Source of the DNA: a virus
IMG/VR virus record: IMGVR_UViG_3300026512_000013
Coordinates: 1 to 62,174 of that record
DNA length: 62,174 bases
Reading direction: 5' to 3' (one strand)
The notes beneath the pieces are model-generated. The model was not told where the DNA came from. It made no database searches and was given only the letters and a program-made list of their open reading frames with translations. Numbering within the stretch: position 1 is the first letter of the stretch; every line of letters begins with the position of its first letter. A program made the position numbers and the translations under genes. This document shows, piece by piece, positions 23,821 through 32,633 of the stretch.

Positions 23821-23835
23821 TTTAATCATCCTCTC

Positions 23836-24345
23836 TTACTCTTTCAAGTCTATTGGTTTTAGTTTACATTTATTATTAAAATCATAAATATATTGATTAG
23901 TGCTTGCTGGAAGAGTGTTATTAACATGTAAATCTTCATTGTATGCTCCTAATACCCCATAATCAATATATTTAATTTTTTCAATATCTACTTCATTTGC
24001 TAATTCTTCAAGAGTTCTCCATGAATATAAAATAGTAGGAATATTTTTATATTTTTCTTTAAAATATTTACTGACTTTATAAACAATATCTATATTATAT
24101 TTAGCTGTAGGTTCTCCCCCAAGAAATACTAATGTTGTATTTTCATTAAATTCTTTTGCTCTTTTGTAATCATTTTCTATCTTATTTATTATAATATTTA
24201 TATCATAATCTTTTTCCGATTTTTCTTGAAGTTCATAGTTATGACAGCCTTTGCATTTAATTGGCTTATCACACCCTGTTAAATATAAAGATATTGCAGG
24301 TTTTCCTAGCCCATTTTTTAAATTGTAGTCTATTATATATCGCAT
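23836..24345 (-). CDS. nrdG: Anaerobic reductase activating protein NrdG, 169 aa
   Basis: Radical-SAM enzyme that generates the glycyl radical on NrdD. LTGCDKPIKCKGCHNYELQ holds the cysteine cluster (C-x5-C-x2-C, a known phage-type spacing; cellular NrdG usually has C-x3-C-x2-C). VFLGGEPTAKYN is the GGE motif that binds the SAM amino group. First gene after the promoter at 24405. Confidence 0.9.
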   Translation of the reverse strand: MRYIIDYNLKNGLGKPAISLYLTGCDKPIKCKGCHNYELQEKSEKDYDINIIINKIENDYKRAKEFNENTTLVFLGGEPTAKYNIDIVYKVSKYFKEKYKNIPTILYSWRTLEELANEVDIEKIKYIDYGVLGAYNEDLHVNNTLPASTNQYIYDFNNKCKLKPIDLKE

Positions 24346-24404
24346 TTTAATTGTGCCTACCTTTCACTATTCCACTATCGCCCTAAATTTTAGGGGTATT
24401 TACT

Positions 24405-24433
24405 ATTATATCACAACTCACTATTTCTGTCAA
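24405..24433 (-). promoter_or_regulatory. Promoter of nrdG-nrdD with leader hairpin
   Basis: TTGACA (24428-24433), 17-base spacer, TATAAT (24405-24410). A CCCCTAAAATTTAGGG palindrome (about 24381-24396) lies at the start of the transcript and could be an operator or a 5' stem-loop. Confidence 0.8.
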
Positions 24434-24463
24434 GTTTTATACGGGATTATTTAAATTTAATAA

Positions 24464-25057
24464 CTATACTATCCATCTATAAATTGGTTCACCTTCATAT
24501 CCATTCTCAAATACATACCAACAAAGAAACATTGCTCCACTCCAAGCTTTATTGGTTTTAGGATTTAAATTAATTCCACCTCTCCAACAATTAATTCTAC
24601 TTGAAGAACCATAAATATATTTTAATGGCATATCTTTTAGTTTTTCGCTTCTATTTATTCCTTCTAATAATTGCATTTTAGCAAGTATTACTACTGTATT
24701 AGATATTTCAAGTCCTTTTTCAATAAATTCTACTGCATATTTAAAAGGAGGGTTTGTTATAGTTAAATCAAATTTTTCTGTTATTTCATCTTCAAGAAAA
24801 TTAACTACTTTATCTTGATAACCTCTATCAATTAAATCCCAACTGTATACATTATCATTAAATTCTTTTAACACTTCACTCATATGACCTTCTCCACAAG
24901 CAGGTTCTAACACACTTTTAAAATTTGATATATCAAAATAATCTTTTAAAAATCTTCTAGTGTCATTTGGTGGAGTTGCATAATAATCATTCTCTTCTCT
25001 GTCCCAATTATTACTTTTGCCTCCTGTAAACATTTTAGCTTTATTTATCATTTTCAC
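24464..25057 (-). CDS. DNA adenine methyltransferase-like protein, 197 aa
   Basis: YYATPPNDTRRFL at the N-terminus, EPACGEGHMSEVL as the SAM-binding motif and TITNPPFKYAVEFI as the NPPF catalytic motif of N6-adenine methyltransferases. ILAKMQLLEG follows. It is short, with no target-recognition domain visible. It may protect phage DNA from restriction. It is a different subfamily from the gene at 27172. Confidence 0.82.
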   Translation of the reverse strand: MKMINKAKMFTGGKSNNWDREENDYYATPPNDTRRFLKDYFDISNFKSVLEPACGEGHMSEVLKEFNDNVYSWDLIDRGYQDKVVNFLEDEITEKFDLTITNPPFKYAVEFIEKGLEISNTVVILAKMQLLEGINRSEKLKDMPLKYIYGSSSRINCWRGGINLNPKTNKAWSGAMFLCWYVFENGYEGEPIYRWIV

Positions 25058-25077
25058 TATTTATTTCTCTTTCTACT

Positions 25078-25302
25078 CTACTCAAATACATTAACAATCT
25101 CAAATACTACACCTTCATCAATTCCGCCAATTTCACCTCTTGCTAATTCATATCTACCTTCTATTCTAAATAAAAATCTATACATTCTATCACCTTGACC
25201 ATTTACTTCTTCATCAACAACTTTTCTTATATCTCCAGCTACTATATCAGTTTGCTCAAGACTTTTCAGAAAATGCAAATATTTATTCTTTTTCTTTTTC
25301 AT
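25078..25302 (-). CDS. Hypothetical protein, 74 aa
   Basis: Basic N-terminus (MKKKKNKYLHFLKSL), then an acidic beta-rich half. Unrecognised. In the 26.4-24.5 kb operon. Confidence 0.6.
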   Translation of the reverse strand: MKKKKNKYLHFLKSLEQTDIVAGDIRKVVDEEVNGQGDRMYRFLFRIEGRYELARGEIGGIDEGVVFEIVNVFE

Positions 25303-25316
25303 AATATCTCTCCTGT

Positions 25317-26042
25317 CTATTTTATATATTTTTTATGCATACATATTAAACACTGTTTATTATTAACTCTATGAGGTGTATTTTGTCCACATTCTTCACA
25401 ATAAAGTTCTTCTATTTCTCCTCTGGCTTTTGTGTAGGCTAGCGTAGTTATTATTACATCTTTTAAAAATTCAAAAATTAATTTATCATTAAAATAACAA
25501 CTTGCTTCCATAGTGTCTTTTGATAATATGCTTATATTTTCTACAGTCATACTTTGCTCATTCTGAATTAATTGATAAGCATTTCTTACAATTTTACTTT
25601 CTATACTATCTTTTTTACATATGTTGATTTCCAATATTTTCCCAATTTCAAATAAACCTTTTATTCTATTTAATAAAATCTTTGTTTCACTTACAGTCTC
25701 CTCAATATCTCTCGTAATTATTTTAAGAACGCTAAATTCTTCATTGTCCTCTACCTCATAGAATTTTTTAATTAACTCAATACTCCAATTTTTATGTTTT
25801 CCAAGTTTAAAATTAAACCCTTTTAATCCCATTATAAAATAAGCTGTATTATCTTTTACTACAAAATTATCATCTTCAGTATTTTTACCATCATTAAAAA
25901 TTTTAACAACATCACCAACTTGCATTACCTCACCATTTTCATATGTCATATCAGTAACATCTCCAACAATACCATATTTATAAAAATCACATTCAGTAAA
26001 ATTACAATCTGTGTTTTTATGTACTATTATTCTTGTACTCAT
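25317..26042 (-). CDS. Zinc-ribbon hypothetical protein, 241 aa
   Basis: The N-terminal part (KYGIVGDVTDMTYENGEVMQ) is beta-rich like a small barrel. The middle is helical, and the C-terminus has CEECGQNTPH then CLICMHKKYIK, a four-Cys zinc site. No catalytic motif. Could be a nucleic-acid-binding protein. Confidence 0.6.
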   Translation of the reverse strand: MSTRIIVHKNTDCNFTECDFYKYGIVGDVTDMTYENGEVMQVGDVVKIFNDGKNTEDDNFVVKDNTAYFIMGLKGFNFKLGKHKNWSIELIKKFYEVEDNEEFSVLKIITRDIEETVSETKILLNRIKGLFEIGKILEINICKKDSIESKIVRNAYQLIQNEQSMTVENISILSKDTMEASCYFNDKLIFEFLKDVIITTLAYTKARGEIEELYCEECGQNTPHRVNNKQCLICMHKKYIK

Positions 26043-26068
26043 ATTATCTTCTCCTTTTTATCTTTGAT

Positions 26069-26425
26069 TTAATCCCACCAATTTTCTATTTTACTAAAAT
26101 TTTCTCCTATTGAATTAAATACTTTTGTATAATTATTACTCCAAGTTTCATAATCATTACCTTCAATTAAATTACTATACTCTTTAACATCTAATTCAAC
26201 ATTTAAAACCTTATGAATATTATCTCTCATTTCTAATATCTCACTCTTAATTTTCTCATCACCTACATGAATAGTATCAACACACCAATGTTTTAACATA
26301 TAATTTAATTGATGTTCCATTAATACTAATAAAAACCCATAATCCCACCATCTATTTTTCCATATGATAGGTAGCCAATAAAATAACTGTTTAATACTAT
26401 CATTAAATCTTCTTATCTTACCCAT
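26069..26425 (-). CDS. Conserved-type phage protein, 118 aa
   Basis: FYWLPIIWKNRWWDYGFLLV, then MEHQLNYMLKHWCVDTIHVG, is a pattern met repeatedly in phage proteins of unknown function (W-L-P-V-I-W-x-D-R-x-W-D). Soluble, helical and tryptophan-rich. First gene after the promoter at 26467. Confidence 0.65.
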   Translation of the reverse strand: MGKIRRFNDSIKQLFYWLPIIWKNRWWDYGFLLVLMEHQLNYMLKHWCVDTIHVGDEKIKSEILEMRDNIHKVLNVELDVKEYSNLIEGNDYETWSNNYTKVFNSIGENFSKIENWWD

Positions 26426-26466
26426 ATTTTCTCCTCTCTAAACACAATTACTTTCTCACTACAGTC

Positions 26467-26495
26467 ATTATACCATAGTAAGAAAGTAATGTCTA
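26467..26495 (-). promoter_or_regulatory. Promoter with flanking inverted repeat
   Basis: TAGACA (26490-26495), 17-base spacer, TATAAT (26467-26472). The arms TTACTTTCT and AGAAAGTAA (about 26449-26457 and 26481-26489) flank the core promoter and could be an operator. Confidence 0.7.
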
Positions 26496-26531
26496 TTATT
26501 TTATTTAATTATTTTATTATTTATCTATTTA

Positions 26532-26702
26532 TTATATAGCAATCATAATTATAAAGAAACCAATAATTACAGGTATTATTATTGGACTTAATACCCAAAA
26601 CCAACTCCATGCTATTATATTAGTTAATTTCAACGCTATAAATACAATAGTTAATAACTCTAAAAACCCCATTCCACTATTACTATCATTATTATCACTC
26701 AT
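26532..26702 (-). CDS. Small two-helix membrane protein, 56 aa
   Basis: Starts MSDNNDSNSGMGFLELLTIV. The helices are FLELLTIVFIALKLTNIIAW and WVLSPIIIPVIIGFFIIMI. The L-K-L-T-x-x-I-x-W-S-W-x-W-V-L-x-P pattern is shared by many tiny phage membrane proteins related to a TMEM185-like annotation. Role unknown. ATG 26702 overlaps the end of the next gene upstream. Confidence 0.7.
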   Translation of the reverse strand: MSDNNDSNSGMGFLELLTIVFIALKLTNIIAWSWFWVLSPIIIPVIIGFFIIMIAI

Positions 26703-27159
26703 TGTTATTATCTCCATCAACTTCAGTCTCATCATTTTCTTCAGTCTCTTCACCTAATTTATCTACTATCATTTTAATAGTAGCTACTTCAATAAAACTA
26801 TTTATTAAAGGCTCAATACTAAAATCTTTACTCATATAATTTTTCTTATAAGCTTTTATATTATTTTTAATAAATTTATAAAAAATTGACTCTTTATCTA
26901 ATAACTTAACTAACTCCATAATATAATTTTTAGAATCTTTTTTAGTAGCTTTACAATATCCCATTTCTCTAACTCTTTTATTATCTGATTTATCACTTTT
27001 TAAATAAACGTCAATACTCTCTTCATCTACTAATACCTCTTTTAAATCATCAGTCAACATATTTTTTAAATAACTATATTCACCATTAAGTATATTTTCT
27101 TTTAAAGTTACAAACTCAATTTTAAATAATTCATACTCACTCTTTGCCATTATTATCAT
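26695..27159 (-). CDS. Helical hypothetical protein, 154 aa
   Basis: All-helical, acidic C-terminus (TEENDETEVDGDNNNE). No family recognised. Overlaps the small membrane gene by eight bases. Confidence 0.6.
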   Translation of the reverse strand: MIIMAKSEYELFKIEFVTLKENILNGEYSYLKNMLTDDLKEVLVDEESIDVYLKSDKSDNKRVREMGYCKATKKDSKNYIMELVKLLDKESIFYKFIKNNIKAYKKNYMSKDFSIEPLINSFIEVATIKMIVDKLGEETEENDETEVDGDNNNE

Positions 27160-27171
27160 CTCCTTTTAATA

Positions 27172-27978
27172 TTATTTAACTATATTATTATACTCAATAT
27201 AATTTTTAATTACGCCTCTTTTAGTTATCCAACTAACTCCTCCACTAACTGAAGTATACCCTTGATGTGGCATATCTTTAAAAATTTCAATTAACTCTTG
27301 TTTACTTTTTAATTTACTTTTTATATAATACCCTCTATTATTTTTAGTAACATCTTCAATTTCTTTTACAGTATTAATACTTGCTCCAAGAATAAAAAAA
27401 TCTGCATTATGTTTATCAGAAGGCTTTATAAAAGTAAAGTCATCAGTTTCATACTCGTCTATTTTCTCTCTTAAATTAATATTACTATCATCTTTAGTCC
27501 ATATAAAAAAACTTGTTAATACATTATACTCTTCTCCATTATTAATAGTAAAAGAATCCTTTGGTAAATCTTTAATCTCTATTAATTTATATTCACTTGG
27601 GAATACTTGTTGCATATTATATTTTTTATACACTTCAGGTAAAATAAAAGCAATAGTATCAAAATTAAGCTCTATGCATTTATTAATAAAACTCTTAGAC
27701 AATTTATTTCTTTTACCAAAAGGAGGATTACCTATTGCTATTTTCTTATTACCTTTTATCTCATTTACAGTAAGCCAATCTTGTTTAATAATATTCTTAC
27801 TATCAGGGAGTATATCAAAAGCAATTGTCCTATTTGGTAAATATTTTAAGAAATTCCCTTTCCCAGCTGAGGGTTCTACTATAATATCATATTTATCTAA
27901 ATTAATTAATGATACACATAATTCGCATATTTTATCTTTAGTATAAAATTTATCATAGTCTACATCTTTACTATACAT
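27172..27978 (-). CDS. SAM-dependent DNA methyltransferase, 268 aa
   Basis: DKFYTKDKICELCV is the N-terminal F-x-T/P motif, IVEPSAGKGNFLKYL is the SAM-binding motif and IAIGNPPFGKRNKL is the NPPF motif of N6-adenine methyltransferases. The C-terminal 120 residues may recognise DNA. Its start shares a base with the stop of the gene at 27978. Together with the gene at 24464 it suggests modification of phage DNA against host restriction. Confidence 0.82.
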   Translation of the reverse strand: MYSKDVDYDKFYTKDKICELCVSLINLDKYDIIVEPSAGKGNFLKYLPNRTIAFDILPDSKNIIKQDWLTVNEIKGNKKIAIGNPPFGKRNKLSKSFINKCIELNFDTIAFILPEVYKKYNMQQVFPSEYKLIEIKDLPKDSFTINNGEEYNVLTSFFIWTKDDSNINLREKIDEYETDDFTFIKPSDKHNADFFILGASINTVKEIEDVTKNNRGYYIKSKLKSKQELIEIFKDMPHQGYTSVSGGVSWITKRGVIKNYIEYNNIVK

Positions 27979-28448
27979 TAAATTTCCCTCACTCTCTCTA
28001 TTATATTATTTGCTATTTCTTTTGCAATTCCATTATACATTATCTTATAAGCTTCATATGGAATACTATTATCTAATATCTTATTGTTTAATTTTATATT
28101 TTTACTATAAGCAGTTTGAAACTCTATATCATGCATTTCTCTATTTGAACAACCTTGTATTCTTAAATCAGACTCTTCTACTATATAAGTGACTCCTGTA
28201 GACTCATCAAAGCTAATTAATCCATCATACTCACTCTTACTATACTGTCTACATAATAAATAATCTTCCTTATGTCCTGTAATTGTTATTGCATAAGTTT
28301 TATTATTAATTCTTACTATATGTCTATTAGTACCAGATAATATATCTGTCTGATACCCTAAATCACTTAAATATCTTACAAAAGAAACTGTTGCATTAGA
28401 AGGTTGTGTTATTCTTCTTGTTAACATTGTTTTTAAATTCTTATTCAT
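27978..28448 (-). CDS. Hypothetical protein, 156 aa
   Basis: Unrecognised. MNKNLKTMLTRRITQPSNAT, then a mixed alpha/beta protein. It is co-transcribed with the methyltransferase, so it could be a partner of the modification system, though nothing in the sequence shows this. Confidence 0.6.
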   Translation of the reverse strand: MNKNLKTMLTRRITQPSNATVSFVRYLSDLGYQTDILSGTNRHIVRINNKTYAITITGHKEDYLLCRQYSKSEYDGLISFDESTGVTYIVEESDLRIQGCSNREMHDIEFQTAYSKNIKLNNKILDNSIPYEAYKIMYNGIAKEIANNIIERVREI

Positions 28449-28490
28449 ATTTTTTCTCCTTAATAATTATCCTATTTGGTTGATAAATTA

Positions 28491-28519
28491 ATTATACTAT
28501 AACCTTATTTTAATGTCAA
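28491..28519 (-). promoter_or_regulatory. Sigma-A promoter (27978-26532 operon)
   Basis: TTGACA (28514-28519), 17-base spacer, TATAAT (28491-28496). Confidence 0.8.
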
Positions 28520-28541
28520 CAGTTTATTTTATTATTTTAAT

Positions 28542-29021
28542 CTACTTATAATCTTTTAACTCAATCATGTTAATATTAACACCATCAGGCATTACACTTT
28601 TAACAATTTTACTTGTCTTTCTATCTTTGCTAATTACTTTAACTGATAAACTTGATTCACCATTATTATGATAAGTTTTATATGAGAATACATCAATTTG
28701 CATCTCTCTTAATTTATCAATACTTGGCTGTAAATCTTCTTTCTTACCTTTATATGTTATTATTAATAACCATACACTTGATTTAACTAATAATTTATCT
28801 AACTTATATGATAATAACTTACCTATAAACCCACCTAATGCAACTAATAATATTGTTATCATAGAATTAGTTTGCAATATTTTAGTAATAATACTAAAGA
28901 ATATTAATGTACTAAAGAATTTTACTATTGCAGAAGGTAATTGCTTATTCTTCCCTGTTAATATCATACTGAACGATGTTAATAACTCATCAATCATCTT
29001 GCCTACGAACGCTAATAACAT
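28542..29021 (-). CDS. UPF0316/DUF2179-like membrane protein, 159 aa
   Basis: Three hydrophobic stretches in the first 80 residues (FFSTLIFFSIITKIL, then MITILLVALGGFIGKLLSYK), followed by a soluble alpha/beta domain (LREMQIDVFSYKTYHNNGES, then SVKVISKDRKTSKIV). This order of membrane bundle plus DUF2179-like domain fits UPF0316-type proteins, whose function is not established. Confidence 0.65.
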   Translation of the reverse strand: MLLAFVGKMIDELLTSFSMILTGKNKQLPSAIVKFFSTLIFFSIITKILQTNSMITILLVALGGFIGKLLSYKLDKLLVKSSVWLLIITYKGKKEDLQPSIDKLREMQIDVFSYKTYHNNGESSLSVKVISKDRKTSKIVKSVMPDGVNINMIELKDYK

Positions 29022-29027
29022 TGATTA

Positions 29028-29918
29028 TCACTCCTCTCTCGCCTCTGTATGCTCATAGCCACTATTCCATCCTTTCTTTTTCTCCTGTTCTTTTCTCATA
29101 TTCTCAAAGAGTTTATGATATTCTACAATATCTTCAAATATCTCATCAGTACCATAAATATAATTAACATAAGTTTTATTAATTTTATAGTCTTTTTTCT
29201 TTTGCATTGCTTTATATCTCATTTTTATTAATTTCTTACTTTTATTCCCAAAAGTATTTCCATATTTTCTTACTACTTGGTCAGGAGTATATTCATCTAT
29301 TGCACATTGTTTTAATATTTCTAAATCTTCATTAAGCCATGCAGTATTTTTCTTTACAGCTTCTAATTTAATAGCATGAGTTGCTAACCAATCTTTGCCA
29401 ATAGAGAGATTAGTATCATCTGTTGAATGTATCCTATTCCATACTTCTCCAAATGACACATAATATGAATCACTTTGATGTCTAAAAGCCATTATATAGC
29501 CACAATATATATTTTTCTTTTTAGATATTTCTTTAAACTTTAATAACTTTTTAGCCTTAATTACACCATAATTATGCACTATTTTATTACCATTTTTATC
29601 TGTCATAATCTGCCCTATATCAGAAAGAACATTATCATTTTCATCATAACTATTAAAAAATTGTACTTCATAATTTGGGATTAAAGAAATATAATCATAA
29701 TAACTTTTCTTTGTGTCAAATATAACATCAATAATATATAAATTAGAATCTTTAAATACTACTATATCTCCAGCCATACCTTTAGCTAATTTTGATTGTC
29801 TATATTGTATAAAAGTATTTGGAATAGTTGAGAATGAATCTACTAAATCATTTACATACAATTTCATTAATTCTTTTTTATCATATAATTCATTAATATC
29901 AAATTTTCTTTCTCTCAT
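29028..29918 (-). CDS. RecU-like protein 2 with a C-terminal helix-turn-helix, 296 aa
   Basis: A second, diverged relative of the RecU-like gene at 32634. Both have a nuclease-type N-terminal half (here AGDIVVFKDSNLYIIDVIFD, then NIYCGYIMAFRHQSDSYYVS) and a matching C-terminal module (LKQCAIDEYTPDQVVRKYGN, then YKINKTYVNYIYGTDEIFED). The catalytic residues look degenerate, with D-V in place of the usual E-x-K. It may act as a regulator or specificity subunit of the resolvase. Confidence 0.6.
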   Translation of the reverse strand: MRERKFDINELYDKKELMKLYVNDLVDSFSTIPNTFIQYRQSKLAKGMAGDIVVFKDSNLYIIDVIFDTKKSYYDYISLIPNYEVQFFNSYDENDNVLSDIGQIMTDKNGNKIVHNYGVIKAKKLLKFKEISKKKNIYCGYIMAFRHQSDSYYVSFGEVWNRIHSTDDTNLSIGKDWLATHAIKLEAVKKNTAWLNEDLEILKQCAIDEYTPDQVVRKYGNTFGNKSKKLIKMRYKAMQKKKDYKINKTYVNYIYGTDEIFEDIVEYHKLFENMRKEQEKKKGWNSGYEHTEAREE

Positions 29919-30595
29919 TAATTATCACTCTCATCTTCACTCTCATTATCTTCATTATAGTTATTATAATCATCATCACTCATTGCGTCAATAGGTGCAT
30001 AACCATATTTAATTTTAAAATCATATATATCTATTTCATAGTTTTTTAATCTAAGGGTTTTATTTATAGTCCCATCTTCATTAAATCTATATATTCCTTT
30101 ATATTGTTCTTGTTCTTCTTCAGAAAATACATAGTCTAAAGGGTAAAAATATTTATCAGTTTGTTTAATATTGCTGTAAATATTCCTCTCTCCCATAAAA
30201 GTATTAATATAATCTGAGTATGGAAAATTCCTCTTTTTCAATGAAGCTGTTAATTTAGGACTTAAATATATTCTTGATTTACTACCATTTTTTTCTTTTA
30301 TATTTACATACAACCCTAAATGATTATGTTTTAATTTTTTCTCATATATGTGAGTAACACAACCTTCTACTTTCTCTGGATTTCTAAATATAGTATTTAA
30401 TCTTGGAACTCTTGATTTAAATATATTAAAATCATCTCTTATTACTGTTAATATATAAGGCTCATCAAAATCTCTTGTTAGTATTGGTAATATTTTTCTT
30501 TCATATCTTAATTGCTTTCTTTGTAATTTTGTTAATTTTCTTGCTCTCTTGAAATTCCTTTCACTTTTCTTTTCTAAGTCTTTTTTTTCTGTCAT
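29918..30595 (-). CDS. Hypothetical protein, basic body with acidic tail, 225 aa
   Basis: Very basic N-terminal 60 residues (KSERNFKRARKLTKLQRKQL), mixed body, and a C-terminal tail of Asp/Glu/Asn. The charge pattern suggests nucleic-acid binding. Its stop shares a base with the next start, implying coupling to RecU-like protein 2. Confidence 0.6.
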   Translation of the reverse strand: MTEKKDLEKKSERNFKRARKLTKLQRKQLRYERKILPILTRDFDEPYILTVIRDDFNIFKSRVPRLNTIFRNPEKVEGCVTHIYEKKLKHNHLGLYVNIKEKNGSKSRIYLSPKLTASLKKRNFPYSDYINTFMGERNIYSNIKQTDKYFYPLDYVFSEEEQEQYKGIYRFNEDGTINKTLRLKNYEIDIYDFKIKYGYAPIDAMSDDDYNNYNEDNESEDESDN

Positions 30596-30639
30596 AGATT
30601 ACCTCCTTATAAATAAATACTTTAATTGTCTACTATATT

Positions 30640-30668
30640 AGTATAGCACAATTAAAGTATTCTGTCAA
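30640..30668 (-). promoter_or_regulatory. Sigma-A promoter (30595-28542 operon)
   Basis: TTGACA (30663-30668), 17-base spacer, TATACT (30640-30645). Confidence 0.8.
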
Positions 30669-30671
30669 TTA

Positions 30672-31745
30672 TTATTCAAATATTTTATCCCAAGTACAAT
30701 CTGTTTCATCTATATCATCTCTCCATTGTATTAGTCTTGGGTGTCTTAATTTATCTTTATCTACACTCATAGCTTGTACAGTAAATGGTCTACCTAAATA
30801 TTTATTAGGATTTAATTTAATATCGATTAACATATCTTCAGTTAATCCACTTGATACTCTGCCTATTGAAATTAAACCTCCATCTTTATATACTCCATAT
30901 TCAATAGACCCAATCCACTTTTTATAATATGCTTTAGTAATAGGAATTTTAACATTATTTTCATATGAGTAATATAACCAAGTATCTATATTTTTATTTT
31001 TCCATGCATACTCTTTAGTAGGTGGTAAGAAACTTAAACAAATAACATCATGACTTTCTTCAGTTTTAAATTTAATAATAGAGTCAACAGGTCTTTTCCC
31101 AGCCATATATAATGCATCTCTTTTTCTAAGAATAGTACCCTCTTCACCTTTATCAAAATTATTTTTGATATATTCTTCTAAATTATCAAATGTAGCTTTA
31201 GCATAAGAAATATATTTATTATCTATTAATTCTTTTGTCTCTGAAATAAGTGCTAAACTTTTATATCTTGAGTAATGATTATACTCATCTTTAACAAAAT
31301 CTATTCCATCATACTCTAATATATCAAACATATAAAAATGTAGTTTACCTTGTTTCTCTTGTCTTTCTAAAGACTTCTCTTTCTTACAATTATATAACTT
31401 AGCTACATCTTTACTCGTACCATTAGGTATAAATAACTCACCACATATAATAGTTCCATTAGGTAATTTACTATCAAGAAATTCCATTATATGAGGTATA
31501 TTCTCACCTTTTTCTTTTAGGTAACCATTTTTAGCTATATTCCTACCAAATGCAAAACAATTACCTTCACTGTCTTTCTCAAATGTTAAATAAAATCCAT
31601 CAATTTTCACTTGTCCAAAATAATCACCTGAGTTAAACATAGCTTGTTTATACTCTTCATTATCTCTACTTTTAGTTAATTTAGCAGGCTTATGAGGCAG
31701 GTACATTTTAGCATATTGATATTTCTGTTTTAAATTTTCTTCCAT
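30672..31745 (-). CDS. ATP-dependent DNA ligase, 357 aa
   Basis: Seals nicks between Okazaki fragments using ATP. Motif I is QVKIDGFYLTF (Lys-Ile-Asp-Gly, adenylated Lys). GTIICGELFIP is motif III, GEEGTILRKRDALYM is motif IV, and SIIKFKTEESHD is motif V. The OB-fold part follows. Short single-domain form as in many phages. Transcribed with 32249 and 31747. Confidence 0.9.
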   Translation of the reverse strand: MEENLKQKYQYAKMYLPHKPAKLTKSRDNEEYKQAMFNSGDYFGQVKIDGFYLTFEKDSEGNCFAFGRNIAKNGYLKEKGENIPHIMEFLDSKLPNGTIICGELFIPNGTSKDVAKLYNCKKEKSLERQEKQGKLHFYMFDILEYDGIDFVKDEYNHYSRYKSLALISETKELIDNKYISYAKATFDNLEEYIKNNFDKGEEGTILRKRDALYMAGKRPVDSIIKFKTEESHDVICLSFLPPTKEYAWKNKNIDTWLYYSYENNVKIPITKAYYKKWIGSIEYGVYKDGGLISIGRVSSGLTEDMLIDIKLNPNKYLGRPFTVQAMSVDKDKLRHPRLIQWRDDIDETDCTWDKIFE

Positions 31746-31746
31746 A

Positions 31747-32181
31747 TTAATCCTCCCCTTTTAGTTTATCAATTGAAATTTCTTTTTCAATATTTTTACC
31801 TACTCTAATTAAATACGATTGTATTTGCATATATAAATCAATTTTAATAAATTCAATAATATTATAAGCCATAAATCCTACTTTATTAAATATTATTTCA
31901 TCTTTCTCATACATTACAGTATTTTTATAATTATTTTCATAACAAGAATTACCATACTCCGAAAATCCTAATATAGAGCTATATTTATAATATTTTAATA
32001 AATTATATTTTTTAGCTAATAATTTAAAATCTTTGAAGTTTCCTTTCGTAAATTTTTTGCAATCTTTAGCTTCACTTTTGTGGGTAAAATAATTTATTAT
32101 TATTAAAAAAATACTTGTTGATATTATTCCTAATAATATAAAAATAATCATTAATAATAATATTCCCATTAACGTACTCAT
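31747..32181 (-). CDS. Membrane-anchored hypothetical protein, 144 aa
   Basis: One strong N-terminal hydrophobic segment (ILLLMIIFILLGIISTSIFL) followed by a basic cytosolic-type region. Two bases from the ligase gene. Unrecognised. Confidence 0.6.
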   Translation of the reverse strand: MSTLMGILLLMIIFILLGIISTSIFLIIINYFTHKSEAKDCKKFTKGNFKDFKLLAKKYNLLKYYKYSSILGFSEYGNSCYENNYKNTVMYEKDEIIFNKVGFMAYNIIEFIKIDLYMQIQSYLIRVGKNIEKEISIDKLKGED

Positions 32182-32248
32182 ACTAATTCCTCCTTTACTT
32201 ATTCTCTACAATAGCCCTATGACGTCCTAAGAGGCGTTTCTAGCCACT

Positions 32249-32578
32249 TTAATCATCTTGCCATAGTTTTAGTCCTCTGGCTATTATCTCCTCTGAAATC
32301 ACGTTTATAAACGCCATATCAGTTAAATTACTAATACCCAATTCTCTTGATGTTAAATATTTAAGTAAATTAACTAAATGTACATAAGACATATCTTTAA
32401 TTTTAATTCCTATGCAATCTTCAGTAATCCATTTAATCTCATTCCCAGATTCCATTATTACTTTAGCATTTAATACATCTTTAGCATCTACTTTATTCAT
32501 ATTTATCACACTCTCCATCATTTTTTTGCTTATTCCACTTTCGCCTATTACTCCAACTCTAAGTGTTCGTTTATTCAT
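32249..32578 (-). CDS. Hypothetical protein, 109 aa
   Basis: MNKRTLRVGVIGESGISKKM resembles a nucleotide-binding turn but lacks a true P-loop Lys-Ser/Thr. Unrecognised. First gene after the promoter at 32602. Confidence 0.55.
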   Translation of the reverse strand: MNKRTLRVGVIGESGISKKMMESVINMNKVDAKDVLNAKVIMESGNEIKWITEDCIGIKIKDMSYVHLVNLLKYLTSRELGISNLTDMAFINVISEEIIARGLKLWQDD

Positions 32579-32601
32579 AGTATCTCCTTTAATTTAATAA
32601 T

Positions 32602-32630
32602 ATTATAACACAGTATTAAATACTATGCAA
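32602..32630 (-). promoter_or_regulatory. Sigma-A promoter (32578-30672 operon)
   Basis: TTGCAT (32625-32630), 17-base spacer, TATAAT (32602-32607). Confidence 0.75.
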
Positions 32631-32633
32631 GTA

